49,520 bases of DNA from Prevotellaceae bacterium (GTDB taxonomy: Bacteria > Bacteroidota > Bacteroidia > Bacteroidales > Bacteroidaceae): assembly GCA_030531085.1 (NCBI GenBank), contig JAUNOM010000018.1, positions 1-49,520 on the forward strand, in the 5' to 3' direction. Of the stretch, positions 9,003 through 18,655 are shown piece by piece; position 1 is the stretch's first letter; each line of letters begins with the position of its first letter. Below the pieces are notes generated by a model, which saw nothing but the letters and a program-made list of their open reading frames with translations, was not told the origin of the DNA and searched no databases. The translations under genes were made by a program, and so were the position numbers.

Positions 9003-11420
9003 TTAGAATGGGTATCCAATCGCAAAGTTTAGACATTGCGCATCTTTGAATTTTGGAATGTTAAAGAAGCCGGATGAACTTGTCTTGTATGGTGTATGGA
9101 TAGCAAATGCCCAATCTATGCGTATCACGAAGAAGTCTAAATCATAACGTAAGCCACAACCTATGTCTATGCCGGCATCTAAATGCTTAGTGAAACCAAA
9201 GTCTGGCACATTCTGCGGATTGGCAGAATTGACATACGCATCTCTTAACGCGTTCAAATCCCTCTGTCTGCTATTGTTTAGATACCAGACATTTCCCGCG
9301 TCAAGAAATATGGCGCCATATAGAGAGCCGAACAGGTGAGGGCGATATTCAAGATTGAAAACGAATTTCATATCTCCGTTTTGATATAAATACCCCATAT
9401 CCTTATTATCGAAATGCACGTTACCGGGACCGATGCTATACATTGCAAAACCACGCATATCGTTAGCTCCACCAATGAAGAACTGTTCAGAGTATGGCAC
9501 AGTGGAGGAGTTTCCATAAGGTAATATCACACCTCCATAAAGATGTGCGATAAAACTACTCTTATCATGAAGGCTCCATGTCTTGCGGAGTTCCGTCTCG
9601 AACTTAAGGAATTGTGAATAAGGAGTGGAAAGCAGTTTTTTGTTCCTTTCATTCCACTTCTTTCCAGACATCGCCATGTTCAGCAGACTTGTAACATTGC
9701 CAGCTTCGGTTACAGTTGTCTCCCAATAAATGGGCCTCCGATATGTCAAAGGTGAAGAATACGTGTATTTGTACCGCATAAATGGAGTCATCTCATCCGC
9801 TGTGGCAACAACAGACGTGACGGATTCCTCTATTTTTGACAAATAATCATCCGTTTTATCGGTGGTCTTGCCGTATATTATAGATAAAGGAGTGAACTGG
9901 TGTATGGATGTAGCGGTAGGCTGAAATACATACGTCAGATTTGCGGAAAGAATGTTACGGTTAAAGAAACCGGACCTTCTTATTGTCTCGCCAACTACAT
10001 TTATTACTGTTGAAGGTGTGGAGTACCATCTCTTTCGTGACGGAAGCATAAAATTCGGGGCAAGCAGTCTTGGCAAAGATAAAGACAACGACGTGTTGAA
10101 ATCATAGCTGCTGCCTGTGGTCCTGCCGCCGCCCGTCTGAAATTCATAACTTGCGCCAACCTCTGCCGACAACAGTTCTCCTCCATGAAAGGCGTTTCTT
10201 TTGGATAGACCAAACGTTATTCCCGGACCAATACGTCCGTCAGTTTTTCCCTTGCCTGTGGCGGTGAAAGACACGTCATAAGGCTTATCAAGTACGGCGT
10301 TTATCGTCATGTCAAGTATTCCTGCTCCTGCTCTCTGTGCGCCATATTTCTGTACAATGCTGTCCTGTACCTCGCGCACTGTGCCATCATCTTCAAGCCT
10401 TGGCTTGAAATTTATATCAACACTCGAGAATACTCCAAGTGCATTGAGGTCACTTAAAGACTCTTCATATTTTTTCTCGGAGAATAGGGCACCCGGCCAC
10501 AATTTTGTTGCGCCCAATATCACACGTGGTCTGATTGCAGGTTTCTTTCCTGCAAATCGTATCGTAAGGAACTTGCGATGAATGCTGTCCGTGACGTTTT
10601 CGAGTATCTGGCGCTTTATCTGCACCTCTGTTTTACCAATGACCCATTTATGAGTCGTGATGGATGGCAGGGAATCGTGCATCCTTACCTGCAGCAGCAC
10701 CTTTCCAGGAGAGTTTACCGTGTCGGCAAGGAAGGTCGTGTATTGCTTCTGGTAATAGTAATACCCGTTATTTCGTAACAGACCGTATATTCTGTTACGC
10801 TCACCGTCGAGATTGTTCACAGAGAATGGTGCACCTGCATAGAGCAGATTTGAAGGATTATCGTTTAATACAGAGTTTATGTGGTCTGGAAAGTTATTAT
10901 ATGTGATACTGTCCAGATTATACAGATGTCCAAAGTCCACCTTATACTGTATCTTTGCGGTTCGCGGCTTGGGGATGGAATCCTTTTTGGTTGTTATCGC
11001 CTTTCCTTCCCTTATGCTGTATGTCACATTTCCGTTGAAATAACCATTATTGTGCAGAATGTTCTTGGCTATGGACGAACGCAGCGCCGGATTAACATTG
11101 CCCATCAGCACAGGCGGCTTTCCGAAAGTGCTGTTCAGCCATTTCTTTATCACTCCGCTGCTGTGCGCACACGAGTTCCATATCCATAATCCGTATGGAA
11201 AAGGAGTGCGATAGTAGCTTGAGCCTAACAAAGCACCATTCGGCGCGGTGGCAATGGCGGCCTCCACCTCCTCCTGCGTCGCTTCCTGATGTGCCGAAAC
11301 CTCATAGTTTTTGTATTCCGTGGGGATAAGACCTGTATATAGCTGCTCACCATTCTCCAGCGATGACGTTGTGGAGCATGATGCGAGTATTAGCAATCCT
11401 AAAGGCAATAGCTTCTTCAT
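9003..11420 (-). CDS. TamL-type Omp85 outer-membrane lipoprotein (BamA/TamA family)
   Basis: This 805-aa protein has a lipoprotein signal peptide (lipobox LASC, Cys15), POTRA-like repeats in the first ~400 residues, and a C-terminal 16-strand Omp85 barrel. The barrel carries the L6-loop signature FFIGGANDMRGF and ends in aromatic FAIGYPF. Lipidated Omp85 proteins paired with TamB are called TamL in Bacteroidetes. It lies 30 nt downstream of tamB on the same strand, so the two are probably co-transcribed and co-operate in outer-membrane protein or lipid delivery. The exact substrate is unknown. Confidence 0.87.
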   Translation of the reverse strand: MKKLLPLGLLILASCSTTSSLENGEQLYTGLIPTEYKNYEVSAHQEATQEEVEAAIATAPNGALLGSSYYRTPFPYGLWIWNSCAHSSGVIKKWLNSTFGKPPVLMGNVNPALRSSIAKNILHNNGYFNGNVTYSIREGKAITTKKDSIPKPRTAKIQYKVDFGHLYNLDSITYNNFPDHINSVLNDNPSNLLYAGAPFSVNNLDGERNRIYGLLRNNGYYYYQKQYTTFLADTVNSPGKVLLQVRMHDSLPSITTHKWVIGKTEVQIKRQILENVTDSIHRKFLTIRFAGKKPAIRPRVILGATKLWPGALFSEKKYEESLSDLNALGVFSSVDINFKPRLEDDGTVREVQDSIVQKYGAQRAGAGILDMTINAVLDKPYDVSFTATGKGKTDGRIGPGITFGLSKRNAFHGGELLSAEVGASYEFQTGGGRTTGSSYDFNTSLSLSLPRLLAPNFMLPSRKRWYSTPSTVINVVGETIRRSGFFNRNILSANLTYVFQPTATSIHQFTPLSIIYGKTTDKTDDYLSKIEESVTSVVATADEMTPFMRYKYTYSSPLTYRRPIYWETTVTEAGNVTSLLNMAMSGKKWNERNKKLLSTPYSQFLKFETELRKTWSLHDKSSFIAHLYGGVILPYGNSSTVPYSEQFFIGGANDMRGFAMYSIGPGNVHFDNKDMGYLYQNGDMKFVFNLEYRPHLFGSLYGAIFLDAGNVWYLNNSRQRDLNALRDAYVNSANPQNVPDFGFTKHLDAGIDIGCGLRYDLDFFVIRIDWAFAIHTPYKTSSSGFFNIPKFKDAQCLNFAIGYPF

Positions 11421-11450
11421 ATTGTTGGATAATCTAAATTATAAACGTCT

Positions 11451-14400
11451 TTATTCTTTCACTGCGGGTTCAGTCTTCTGTTTCTGTGGTGCAGTGTTTT
11501 TTACAGGCTTGAATATCTCGTTCAGGTTCTGCATCTTCTTTTTCCACAGGAAGCCCGCACCGTACTGGCCTACATAGCCTGTCAGGAAGTCATACACAGA
11601 ACGGTTATAGAACAGGCGCATATATTTGTTTGAAACGTCCGTGAGTCTGTATTGCACCTCCACATTATCAAAGAAAGACTTGTTCTTTCCTGTCACATCG
11701 TCACCCGTTGAGACTTTTCCTCCGACGGATATAGACAGGCGGTTGTTCCAGAAACGCTTGGCGAACTTAAAGCTGTAGTTCGTATGCACGGTTCCGTCCT
11801 CCTCCGTCGAGTTGTCCATGCCAAAGGACAGGTCCAGCGTCTTCAGGGCGGAGCCTGCGATGCTACTGATCTCCGATTGCAGGAAAGAGTTGAGCGCAGA
11901 GTTCATAGAGAACGATGATGTGTTGCCGCCGGCCAGGTACATACCCGTGGTGAGCATCGTCACGGCCTGCTTTGCCCGTTCTTCCTTGGACATCATGTTC
12001 AATTCGTCGGTGATGGTGTTGTCCTCCGGCGCCTCGATGATGAATTCCAGACCCATATCGTTCAACGTCTTGGTCAGAATCAGGCCCGTGTTAAACGTCA
12101 CCATGCGGTTTGTGCCGTCAACGTTCACCGCAGCCTTCTTTGTCTCCTTCGCCGTTATGTTCAGCTTGGGGTTCATCACGTCACCATTGAACTCTATATA
12201 GCTGCCGTTCGACACTGTGAATGTTTTCAACGGAATAACAGGCAGAGAGTACTTAATCTCACCTTCAGAGATTGTATACCGTCCTGTCATGGACATATTG
12301 TCATTTACATATCTCATCCTCAAGTCTCCCTCGCCTATGATGTCAAGGTAATTGTTCCGCGCATCATTCAGCCAGCACTTGATATGAGATCCGTTCATCA
12401 CGTTGATGTTCATGGAGATATTGAGTCCGTCGACGGTCGGCTTCGCTTCCTCCTCCAGTTTGTCGGCCTTGAAGTCCATGAAGGTGACGAGTTCCTTCAG
12501 CCTGTTGTCGTTTGACAGCGGAGAGTCACGCAGAATATAGTAAAAGTTCGTCGTCGGCAATATGTCCAGCTTTCCTCCGACCTGCAGTTTGTCGAGTTCT
12601 CCCATTATTACGGCATAGAAATTCACGTACGCCTTGCCGTACACGTCCGAATGCCTCGTCTCCTTTGAGTCTATGAGCAGGAAATTCTCCGCCCTCATCC
12701 TCAAGTCCATCTTCATGTGCTGCGGATCGCTGAAGTCAAGGTATCCCGTGGAGGTCAGAGGCTGGTTGTTGCTCGCGTACATCTGGAACATCTCGAACAA
12801 AAGCTTTGAGTCCACAATCCTTATCGGGTCATCGTCAAACCTCATCCTTATATTATAAGGTGTACTGATAAGGCTTGACGACTCAAGGTACAGCTCTCCG
12901 TTCACGTCTGGCTTGCTTGTCGTACCACGGACGGACAGTGTGCCGTCGGCGAAGCCCTCCAGGCCGATTATCTGGTCGGGTATAAATCCGTTGACTATCT
13001 GCATGGGGAATCTCTCCATCGCCAAATCCGCGTCTATTATCTTTGTGTCGAAGTTATACTGTCCCGTCAGGGTGCCAATCTCCTTCTCGTCAAGCGCAAG
13101 CCTGCCGTCTATATAATGTGTGCCGTCCGCCTTTGGCATATAAATAAGGTCTGCGCCGAGATTGCCCACGTTACAGCCTTCATACACCAGCTGTTTTGTC
13201 TGAATGCTTGATGAAATGGAGAAAGACATATCCTTCTCCTGCACGAAATGCAGGTCTCCGCTCATCACACCCTGCACTTTCGGGGCATACGGTATGGCGG
13301 ACAGCAGTCTGCCGAGGTCGATATTGGTCAGAGCAAGCGTTATATTCTGCATCTGCTCCTCCGTTTCCTCTCCGTCCGCATCATCCCCGTCATTCTCGTT
13401 GACCGTGCTGTATATCTGTATGCCCATGCCGCTGTCCGAGATAAGGTTCACGTCGGCGAACACCCTGCTGTTCCTGTTCAGAAGAATGTAGTTGTCACCT
13501 ACAAGGCGGAACTGCTCGTAAGCTATCAACGGCTTCTCCGGCGTCAGGTGGAATCTTATGCCGTCCTCCACCATCTCTGCCTCCACGCCCATCTGCAATC
13601 CCTTCACACCGTCCGCGTCATGGAATGTAGAGTTCATGGAAATGCCGTGCTCAAGCACGTTTCCGTCAAAATCCACGGCGAATACATAGTCATTCGGCTT
13701 CACGTTGCGCACATACCCGTTGTATCTTATGGCGTGAGGGTCCGCGCTGCTGTTCACCTTCAGCCTTATGGTGTCCAGTCTGTAGCCTTTTGTAGCCAGT
13801 CCGTCCAGCAGCACATTGGCCGTCACGCCCTCATGCTCGGATGTGCTCATCTTGACGTCCACCCTGTCATAATCCACGTCAAAGTACTTGATAAAACGAT
13901 ATATGGGGTTCTCCTTTGACGCGCGCAGCGACATACTCATCATCGGCAGCGCCTTACGCAGTTCCTGCTGGTCTATAGTGCGCTGCTCTATCTGTCGCTG
14001 AATGACTTTTGTAAGCCTGTCCGCCGCGCCGATGAGCCGTTTGTAGCCCCCCTTCGCATTCAGCCGTAGTGAGAAGTCGCCGCATTCCACATTGGCGAAC
14101 GTAGTGTCCCGGTTTGTCTTCACGTCCATTATTATATCGTCGGGGTGATATATTCTGGCCGTGTCCTTCAGGTAAATGTCTCCCATCATTCCGTCGACGG
14201 AGTGGTTGGCCGCGAAGTCAGACATGAGGTCCAGATGCGTGCATACTGAAACATTCAGCGGCTGCTTTGTCATTCCGAAGGCATACAGGTCAAGCGTGTT
14301 CAGCTCCGTTATCAATGTGGCGTTGAGCTTCCTTGGATTTAGTAGAGCGTCGAGGTTTATTCTGCCGTCTATCAGCTTGTTATCCGCGTTGATGTCAGCG

Positions 14401-16115
14401 TATGCCCTGCCGTTCTTCAGCAGGATGTCAGCCTTGATGTTATTAAGGTTGTGGCCTGAATACTCAAGGCGCTGTATGGCGGCCTTGGTCTTCAGCCTCG
14501 TGCTTTTTGCCAGAATGTCCGTTCCCATTCCAGAGAATGTGGCCTTGCCCGTAAAGCGCCCCAGGCCTTTTCCCTTGACAAAGCGTCCCACGTTTAGGTT
14601 TGTCACCGCCAAGTCGCCGCCGTATGCCATCCTTGCGATGTTCATCCCCACATTCGCCTTCAGACTGCCACGCCCCTCCGTTGCAAGCAGTCTCACGTCA
14701 TAATCCGCACCGTTCGCCTTGACATCAGCTACGGTGTGCGTGGCGGGCAATGACAATCCTTTCAAGGCGGAGAGCGGCAGTTCCCTTATATTATATGTAT
14801 AGAGGTCCGTGTGCAGCGCGGCCTTAAAGTCACTTGCGTAGGGATTGCTGCCTAAATCCATGAAGTTCTTTGCGTTACCGCTCGTCGTTAGAGTGAAAAC
14901 CGTGGGCATCTCCACCGTCATCTGCGGTATCAGGACGCTCCGTGTGCTGCCCTCAATATCGGCCTTCACGTACAGCGGATGCAGAGGCCAGTCCTTGGAC
15001 AGCTGTGCGTTGCCTGCCAGCAGCAGTTTTATGTCCCTGGCCCCGATGCAGGCATCCACCTTTGCCTTGACCACATCCTTTATCTCCTGACCGCCGCCGT
15101 CTTGGCTGATGGCTGCGAACGGCATAGAAATATCCATCACCATCTTGCTCCAGGCTGTCTGCAAACTGCCGTTGGCGTCCACCTTTAAAGAGTCGAGAGA
15201 CAGGTTCAGGGCCAGCGAGGTGAGCTCTATGCCGCACCTCTCCCTCATCTGCAAATTTCTGATTGCCAGCTCCAGACTCCTGTCTTGGTACTGTAGGGAG
15301 TCCATCTTCAGGCTTATGTCCGACAGGGCGACATGATTGGGGTCGAAAACCATGTCCGAGGTACGCTGCGCGAAGGTGTTGTCATACAGCAGGCCGCCTT
15401 TCCTCATGTCACAGCGGGCTATTCTGTACACCCCCTTATACAGGTCAAAAAATCCGCCGGATACCGTAAGGTCGGGCAGGGATACGCCTATCCTTGCGCT
15501 GTCTCCCGGAGTATGCAGCACTATGTTTGAGCCGCCAATATGCAGTCTCTCGACATCTATCTGCCACTTGTTTTCCGTGGTAGTGGTGTCCTCGGGCACG
15601 CTGTCCGTGAGGGCTATGTCCAGATCCGCCCCGTACAGCGTCACGCTGTGCAGCCGCACGCCGCTCTCGGCCAGGTTCACGTTGGCCACGGGCGTTCCTC
15701 CCGTCAGCTCAAGACGTTGCAGGCTGCCTTTGACGCGCGCCTGCGGCACAAAGTCCACTGTATTGAGCTTCGTGCCAAGCAGCTCCAGCGTGTTAATGTT
15801 GACATTCTGTTTGAAGAGGGGCATCATCTGCACATTCAGAACGGCGCGCCTCACGTATGCCACGGTGTCTTTCAGCTGGGGCAGGCTGTCATTCCTCCTC
15901 AACGCCTTCACCTCTTCTATACTCAGGTTGAGCGGAAAGGCCAGGCGCACGCGCTCCACCGTAATGTCCATCCCCAGACTCTCGGATGCCTGACGGCTTG
16001 CCGTCTGTACGGCCCATTTCTGTACAGGCGGCAGGTATAGCGCTATGGCCAGCAGCATTATTATAATAATAGGAAAGGAAATTACGGCAAGAGAGATTTT
16101 TATAACTTTATGCAT
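11451..16115 (-). CDS. tamB: TamB-like translocation and assembly module protein
   Basis: The ATG at 16115 is preferred (1554 aa, starting MHKVIKISLAV); an upstream TTG at 16145 would add ten residues before the signal anchor. It has an N-terminal membrane anchor (about residues 5-27), then a very long beta-rich AsmA/TamB-type region and a C-terminal TamB (DUF490) domain with the conserved stretches AKQAVTMLTTG and SISVGGKVSTGDD. TamB-family proteins span the periplasm and are implicated in phospholipid transport and outer-membrane protein insertion. It is followed directly by a TamL-type partner and faces a second one across a 156-bp divergent promoter region. The coding sequence is GC-richer than the ATP synthase operon. 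Confidence 0.9.
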   Translation of the reverse strand: MHKVIKISLAVISFPIIIIMLLAIALYLPPVQKWAVQTASRQASESLGMDITVERVRLAFPLNLSIEEVKALRRNDSLPQLKDTVAYVRRAVLNVQMMPLFKQNVNINTLELLGTKLNTVDFVPQARVKGSLQRLELTGGTPVANVNLAESGVRLHSVTLYGADLDIALTDSVPEDTTTTENKWQIDVERLHIGGSNIVLHTPGDSARIGVSLPDLTVSGGFFDLYKGVYRIARCDMRKGGLLYDNTFAQRTSDMVFDPNHVALSDISLKMDSLQYQDRSLELAIRNLQMRERCGIELTSLALNLSLDSLKVDANGSLQTAWSKMVMDISMPFAAISQDGGGQEIKDVVKAKVDACIGARDIKLLLAGNAQLSKDWPLHPLYVKADIEGSTRSVLIPQMTVEMPTVFTLTTSGNAKNFMDLGSNPYASDFKAALHTDLYTYNIRELPLSALKGLSLPATHTVADVKANGADYDVRLLATEGRGSLKANVGMNIARMAYGGDLAVTNLNVGRFVKGKGLGRFTGKATFSGMGTDILAKSTRLKTKAAIQRLEYSGHNLNNIKADILLKNGRAYADINADNKLIDGRINLDALLNPRKLNATLITELNTLDLYAFGMTKQPLNVSVCTHLDLMSDFAANHSVDGMMGDIYLKDTARIYHPDDIIMDVKTNRDTTFANVECGDFSLRLNAKGGYKRLIGAADRLTKVIQRQIEQRTIDQQELRKALPMMSMSLRASKENPIYRFIKYFDVDYDRVDVKMSTSEHEGVTANVLLDGLATKGYRLDTIRLKVNSSADPHAIRYNGYVRNVKPNDYVFAVDFDGNVLEHGISMNSTFHDADGVKGLQMGVEAEMVEDGIRFHLTPEKPLIAYEQFRLVGDNYILLNRNSRVFADVNLISDSGMGIQIYSTVNENDGDDADGEETEEQMQNITLALTNIDLGRLLSAIPYAPKVQGVMSGDLHFVQEKDMSFSISSSIQTKQLVYEGCNVGNLGADLIYMPKADGTHYIDGRLALDEKEIGTLTGQYNFDTKIIDADLAMERFPMQIVNGFIPDQIIGLEGFADGTLSVRGTTSKPDVNGELYLESSSLISTPYNIRMRFDDDPIRIVDSKLLFEMFQMYASNNQPLTSTGYLDFSDPQHMKMDLRMRAENFLLIDSKETRHSDVYGKAYVNFYAVIMGELDKLQVGGKLDILPTTNFYYILRDSPLSNDNRLKELVTFMDFKADKLEEEAKPTVDGLNISMNINVMNGSHIKCWLNDARNNYLDIIGEGDLRMRYVNDNMSMTGRYTISEGEIKYSLPVIPLKTFTVSNGSYIEFNGDVMNPKLNITAKETKKAAVNVDGTNRMVTFNTGLILTKTLNDMGLEFIIEAPEDNTITDELNMMSKEERAKQAVTMLTTGMYLAGGNTSSFSMNSALNSFLQSEISSIAGSALKTLDLSFGMDNSTEEDGTVHTNYSFKFAKRFWNNRLSISVGGKVSTGDDVTGKNKSFFDNVEVQYRLTDVSNKYMRLFYNRSVYDFLTGYVGQYGAGFLWKKKMQNLNEIFKPVKNTAPQKQKTEPAVKE

Positions 16116-16217
16116 AGTCCCCAAAAATATTTCTGAATGATACAATTACAATTCAAACATCTACTACACGTTCACTTTGCTCTTTTTGTTGCTGTGCACC
16201 GTTCAGGAAGCACATTG

Positions 16218-16225
16218 CAAAATTA
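16218..16225 (-). promoter_or_regulatory. Probable -7 element for tamB
   Basis: TAATTTTG on the minus strand matches TAnnTTTG. A TTG at the usual distance upstream is not seen, so only half the promoter is supported. The start would be near 16212, about 97 nt before the tamB ATG. It lies only about 30 bp from the divergent element for the plus-strand TamL gene, so the two promoters overlap. Confidence 0.45.
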
Positions 16226-16256
16226 CAAAAAATTTTTCAATTAGAAAATTTTTTAG

Positions 16257-16264
16257 TACCTTTG
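16257..16264 (+). promoter_or_regulatory. Probable -7 element for second TamL-type gene
   Basis: TACCTTTG matches the Bacteroidetes -7 consensus. Its right end is only 8 nt before the ATG at 16272, so the transcript should be leaderless or have a leader of a few nucleotides. No TTG is present at the usual -33 distance. Confidence 0.5.
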
Positions 16265-16271
16265 TCCCCCG

Positions 16272-18527
16272 ATGAACAAATTATCACTGCATATTTTCAC
16301 AAAAAAGGCATTTTCTGCCGCTATCGGCGCATTTTGTACATTGTTCCTGCTTGCGTGCAGCGGGACAAAGCATCTTGGAGAAGACGAGCTGTTGCTTACA
16401 GGCAACAGCGTGACGTGTTCCGACCCGTCGGTGCCCGTCGGCACCCTGCAACAGTACATCAAGCAGACGCCAAACACCAAATGGTTCTCAGTATTCAAGG
16501 TTCCCCTTGCCATATACTCCCTCTCCGGCAATGACAGCACCAGGCGTGTCAACCGTATGCTGCGCAAATGGGGAGAGCCGCCCGTCATTCTCGACACCGT
16601 GCTGCAGCGGCAGAGCTGTCAGAGCATACAGAAGGCCATGCAGAACGCGGGATACCTTGACTCGAGGGTCGTGGCGGACAGGATTATCAAGGGGAATAAG
16701 GTTAAGCTGGTGTATAATGTGACCGCCAACGACACCTACACCCTGCGCAATCTGAACTATTTTATCGCCGACAACAGGATTGACTCCCTGCTTAATGCCA
16801 CACGCTTTCTTGACAAGGGCCTGCGCGAGGGACAGACCTTCTCCATAAACGCGCTGCACGACGAGCGCAACAGGATAACGAAGTTCCTGAACGAGAACGG
16901 TTTCATGTATTTCAACAAGGAGGCCATCACCTTCCAGGTGGACAGCTCACGCCAGCAGCATTTCGTCGATGTCACGATGAGCGTGGGCCTTTACCGCAAG
17001 AGCTCAAGCGAGCCTCTCGCCAACCATCCGCGCTACTTCATCCGCAATGTGTCGTACCATTCTCTGGACAACGCGCCTCTGAAGCTCCGCAACCGCGTCC
17101 TTGACATCAACACGCTGTTGCGCCCGGGCGAGGAGTACCGCGAGAGCAATGTGCAGAAGACGTACAACAAGTTCGCGCGCCTCGGCGCCGTGCGCTCCAC
17201 CAACATCCGCCTCACCGAGGTGCAGGACAGCGCCGCCCCGATGGCGCAGAACCGCCTTCTCGACGCGGACATCCAGGTGTCAAGACGCAAGACGCACAGC
17301 CTGCAGCTGCAACCCGAGGGCACGAACACCGTAGGCGACTTCGGAGCCGCCCTCTCCGCGACCTACGAGAACCGCAACGTGTTCCACGGCAGTGAGACTT
17401 TCTCCCTGCAGATGCGCGGCGCCTTCGAGGCGATAAAGGGTCTGGAGGGCTACAACAGGGACAATTATCAGGAATACAGCGTCGAGGGGCGGCTGTCCTT
17501 CCCGGAATTTGTCATACCCGGCATCAAGCGCGACTTTCAGCGCCGCCATAACGCCAAGTCCGAGCTGGTTCTAAGCTACAACCGGCAGAACAGGCCGGAG
17601 TTTCACCGCCGCGTCTTCACCGCCACATGGCGCTACCGCTGGAAGACATCATCCGGAAGGGTGGGATACCAGTACGATTTTCTTGATCTGAACTACGTCT
17701 CAATGCCATGGATATCGGACACGTTCAAGCATGACTACCTTGAGTCCTCAACGAACAGCAACGCGATACTGCGTTACAACTATGAGAACCTGTTGGTCAT
17801 GAAAATGGGTTTCGGCTTCACCTTCAACAACGGCACGCACTTTCTCAAGGCCAACATAGAGACCGCCGGCAACACCCTTGCAGGCGCCGCGCGGATTTTT
17901 AACTTCAGCAAAAATGACGAGGGACAGTATAAGTTCGCCCTTGTGGCCTTTGCGCAGTACACAAAGATGGACGTGGACTACACGTACCTGTCGCGTCTGG
18001 ACAAGAGGAACGCCCTGGCGCTGCACGCGCGCATCGGCATAGCCGTGCCGTACGGCAACAGTAAAATCCTGCCGTTCGAGAAGCGTTATTTCTCGGGCGG
18101 CGCGAACAGCGTGAGGGGCTGGAGCGTCAGAGAGCTGGGCCCTGGACGTTTCCGCGGCACGGACGGACGCATAGACTTCATCAATCAGACGGGCGATCTG
18201 CGTCTGGACCTTAACGCGGAGCTGCGCACGGACCTGTTCTGGAAGTTCCAGGGGGCCGCGTTCGTCGATGCCGGCAACGTGTGGACGCTGCGCAGCTATG
18301 CGGACCAGCCCGGCGGACAGTTCACGCTGAAGAGTCTGTACGAGGAGATTGCCGTAGCATACGGCGTGGGCCTCCGTCTGAACTTCGGGTACTTCATCAT
18401 GCGCCTCGACCTTGGCATGAAGGCCGTCAACCCCAACTATTCCAACTCCAAGGAGCATTTCGCCATTCTGCACCCCGACTTCGGCAGGGACTATGCGCTG
18501 CACTTCGCCGTGGGACTGCCGTTCTGA
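16272..18527 (+). CDS. Second TamL-type Omp85 outer-membrane lipoprotein
   Basis: This 751-aa protein has a signal peptide with lipobox LLAC (Cys29), POTRA-like domains to about residue 330 and a C-terminal Omp85 barrel with the L6 signature FSGGANSVRGW and final HFAVGLPF. It is clearly a paralogue of the 805-aa protein on the other side of tamB (shared layout KWGEPPVILDT versus TFGKPPVLMGN near the first POTRA). It is GC-rich. It is transcribed away from tamB from overlapping promoters. It could be an alternative TamB partner or an independent assembly factor. Confidence 0.87.
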   Translation: MNKLSLHIFTKKAFSAAIGAFCTLFLLACSGTKHLGEDELLLTGNSVTCSDPSVPVGTLQQYIKQTPNTKWFSVFKVPLAIYSLSGNDSTRRVNRMLRKWGEPPVILDTVLQRQSCQSIQKAMQNAGYLDSRVVADRIIKGNKVKLVYNVTANDTYTLRNLNYFIADNRIDSLLNATRFLDKGLREGQTFSINALHDERNRITKFLNENGFMYFNKEAITFQVDSSRQQHFVDVTMSVGLYRKSSSEPLANHPRYFIRNVSYHSLDNAPLKLRNRVLDINTLLRPGEEYRESNVQKTYNKFARLGAVRSTNIRLTEVQDSAAPMAQNRLLDADIQVSRRKTHSLQLQPEGTNTVGDFGAALSATYENRNVFHGSETFSLQMRGAFEAIKGLEGYNRDNYQEYSVEGRLSFPEFVIPGIKRDFQRRHNAKSELVLSYNRQNRPEFHRRVFTATWRYRWKTSSGRVGYQYDFLDLNYVSMPWISDTFKHDYLESSTNSNAILRYNYENLLVMKMGFGFTFNNGTHFLKANIETAGNTLAGAARIFNFSKNDEGQYKFALVAFAQYTKMDVDYTYLSRLDKRNALALHARIGIAVPYGNSKILPFEKRYFSGGANSVRGWSVRELGPGRFRGTDGRIDFINQTGDLRLDLNAELRTDLFWKFQGAAFVDAGNVWTLRSYADQPGGQFTLKSLYEEIAVAYGVGLRLNFGYFIMRLDLGMKAVNPNYSNSKEHFAILHPDFGRDYALHFAVGLPF

Positions 18528-18655
18528 TTTGACTGCACGCGGCATCCCTCTATCGTAAATGCGCCTTATCACCCTTTTCCTATGAAAGATTTCCTCTTAA
18601 TGTCGTGAGCGAGTCACGCCCGATGCCTGCGCTGTAATTCTGCGCCATCGGTTTC

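Noticed and set aside
13248-13919. 223-aa plus-strand frame within tamB
   Set aside because: It is antisense to the continuous TamB frame and rich in His/Val/Arg as expected from a reversed frame.
17748-18572. 274-aa minus-strand frame within the second TamL gene
   Set aside because: It is antisense to the Omp85 barrel; its composition reflects GC-rich codon shadowing.
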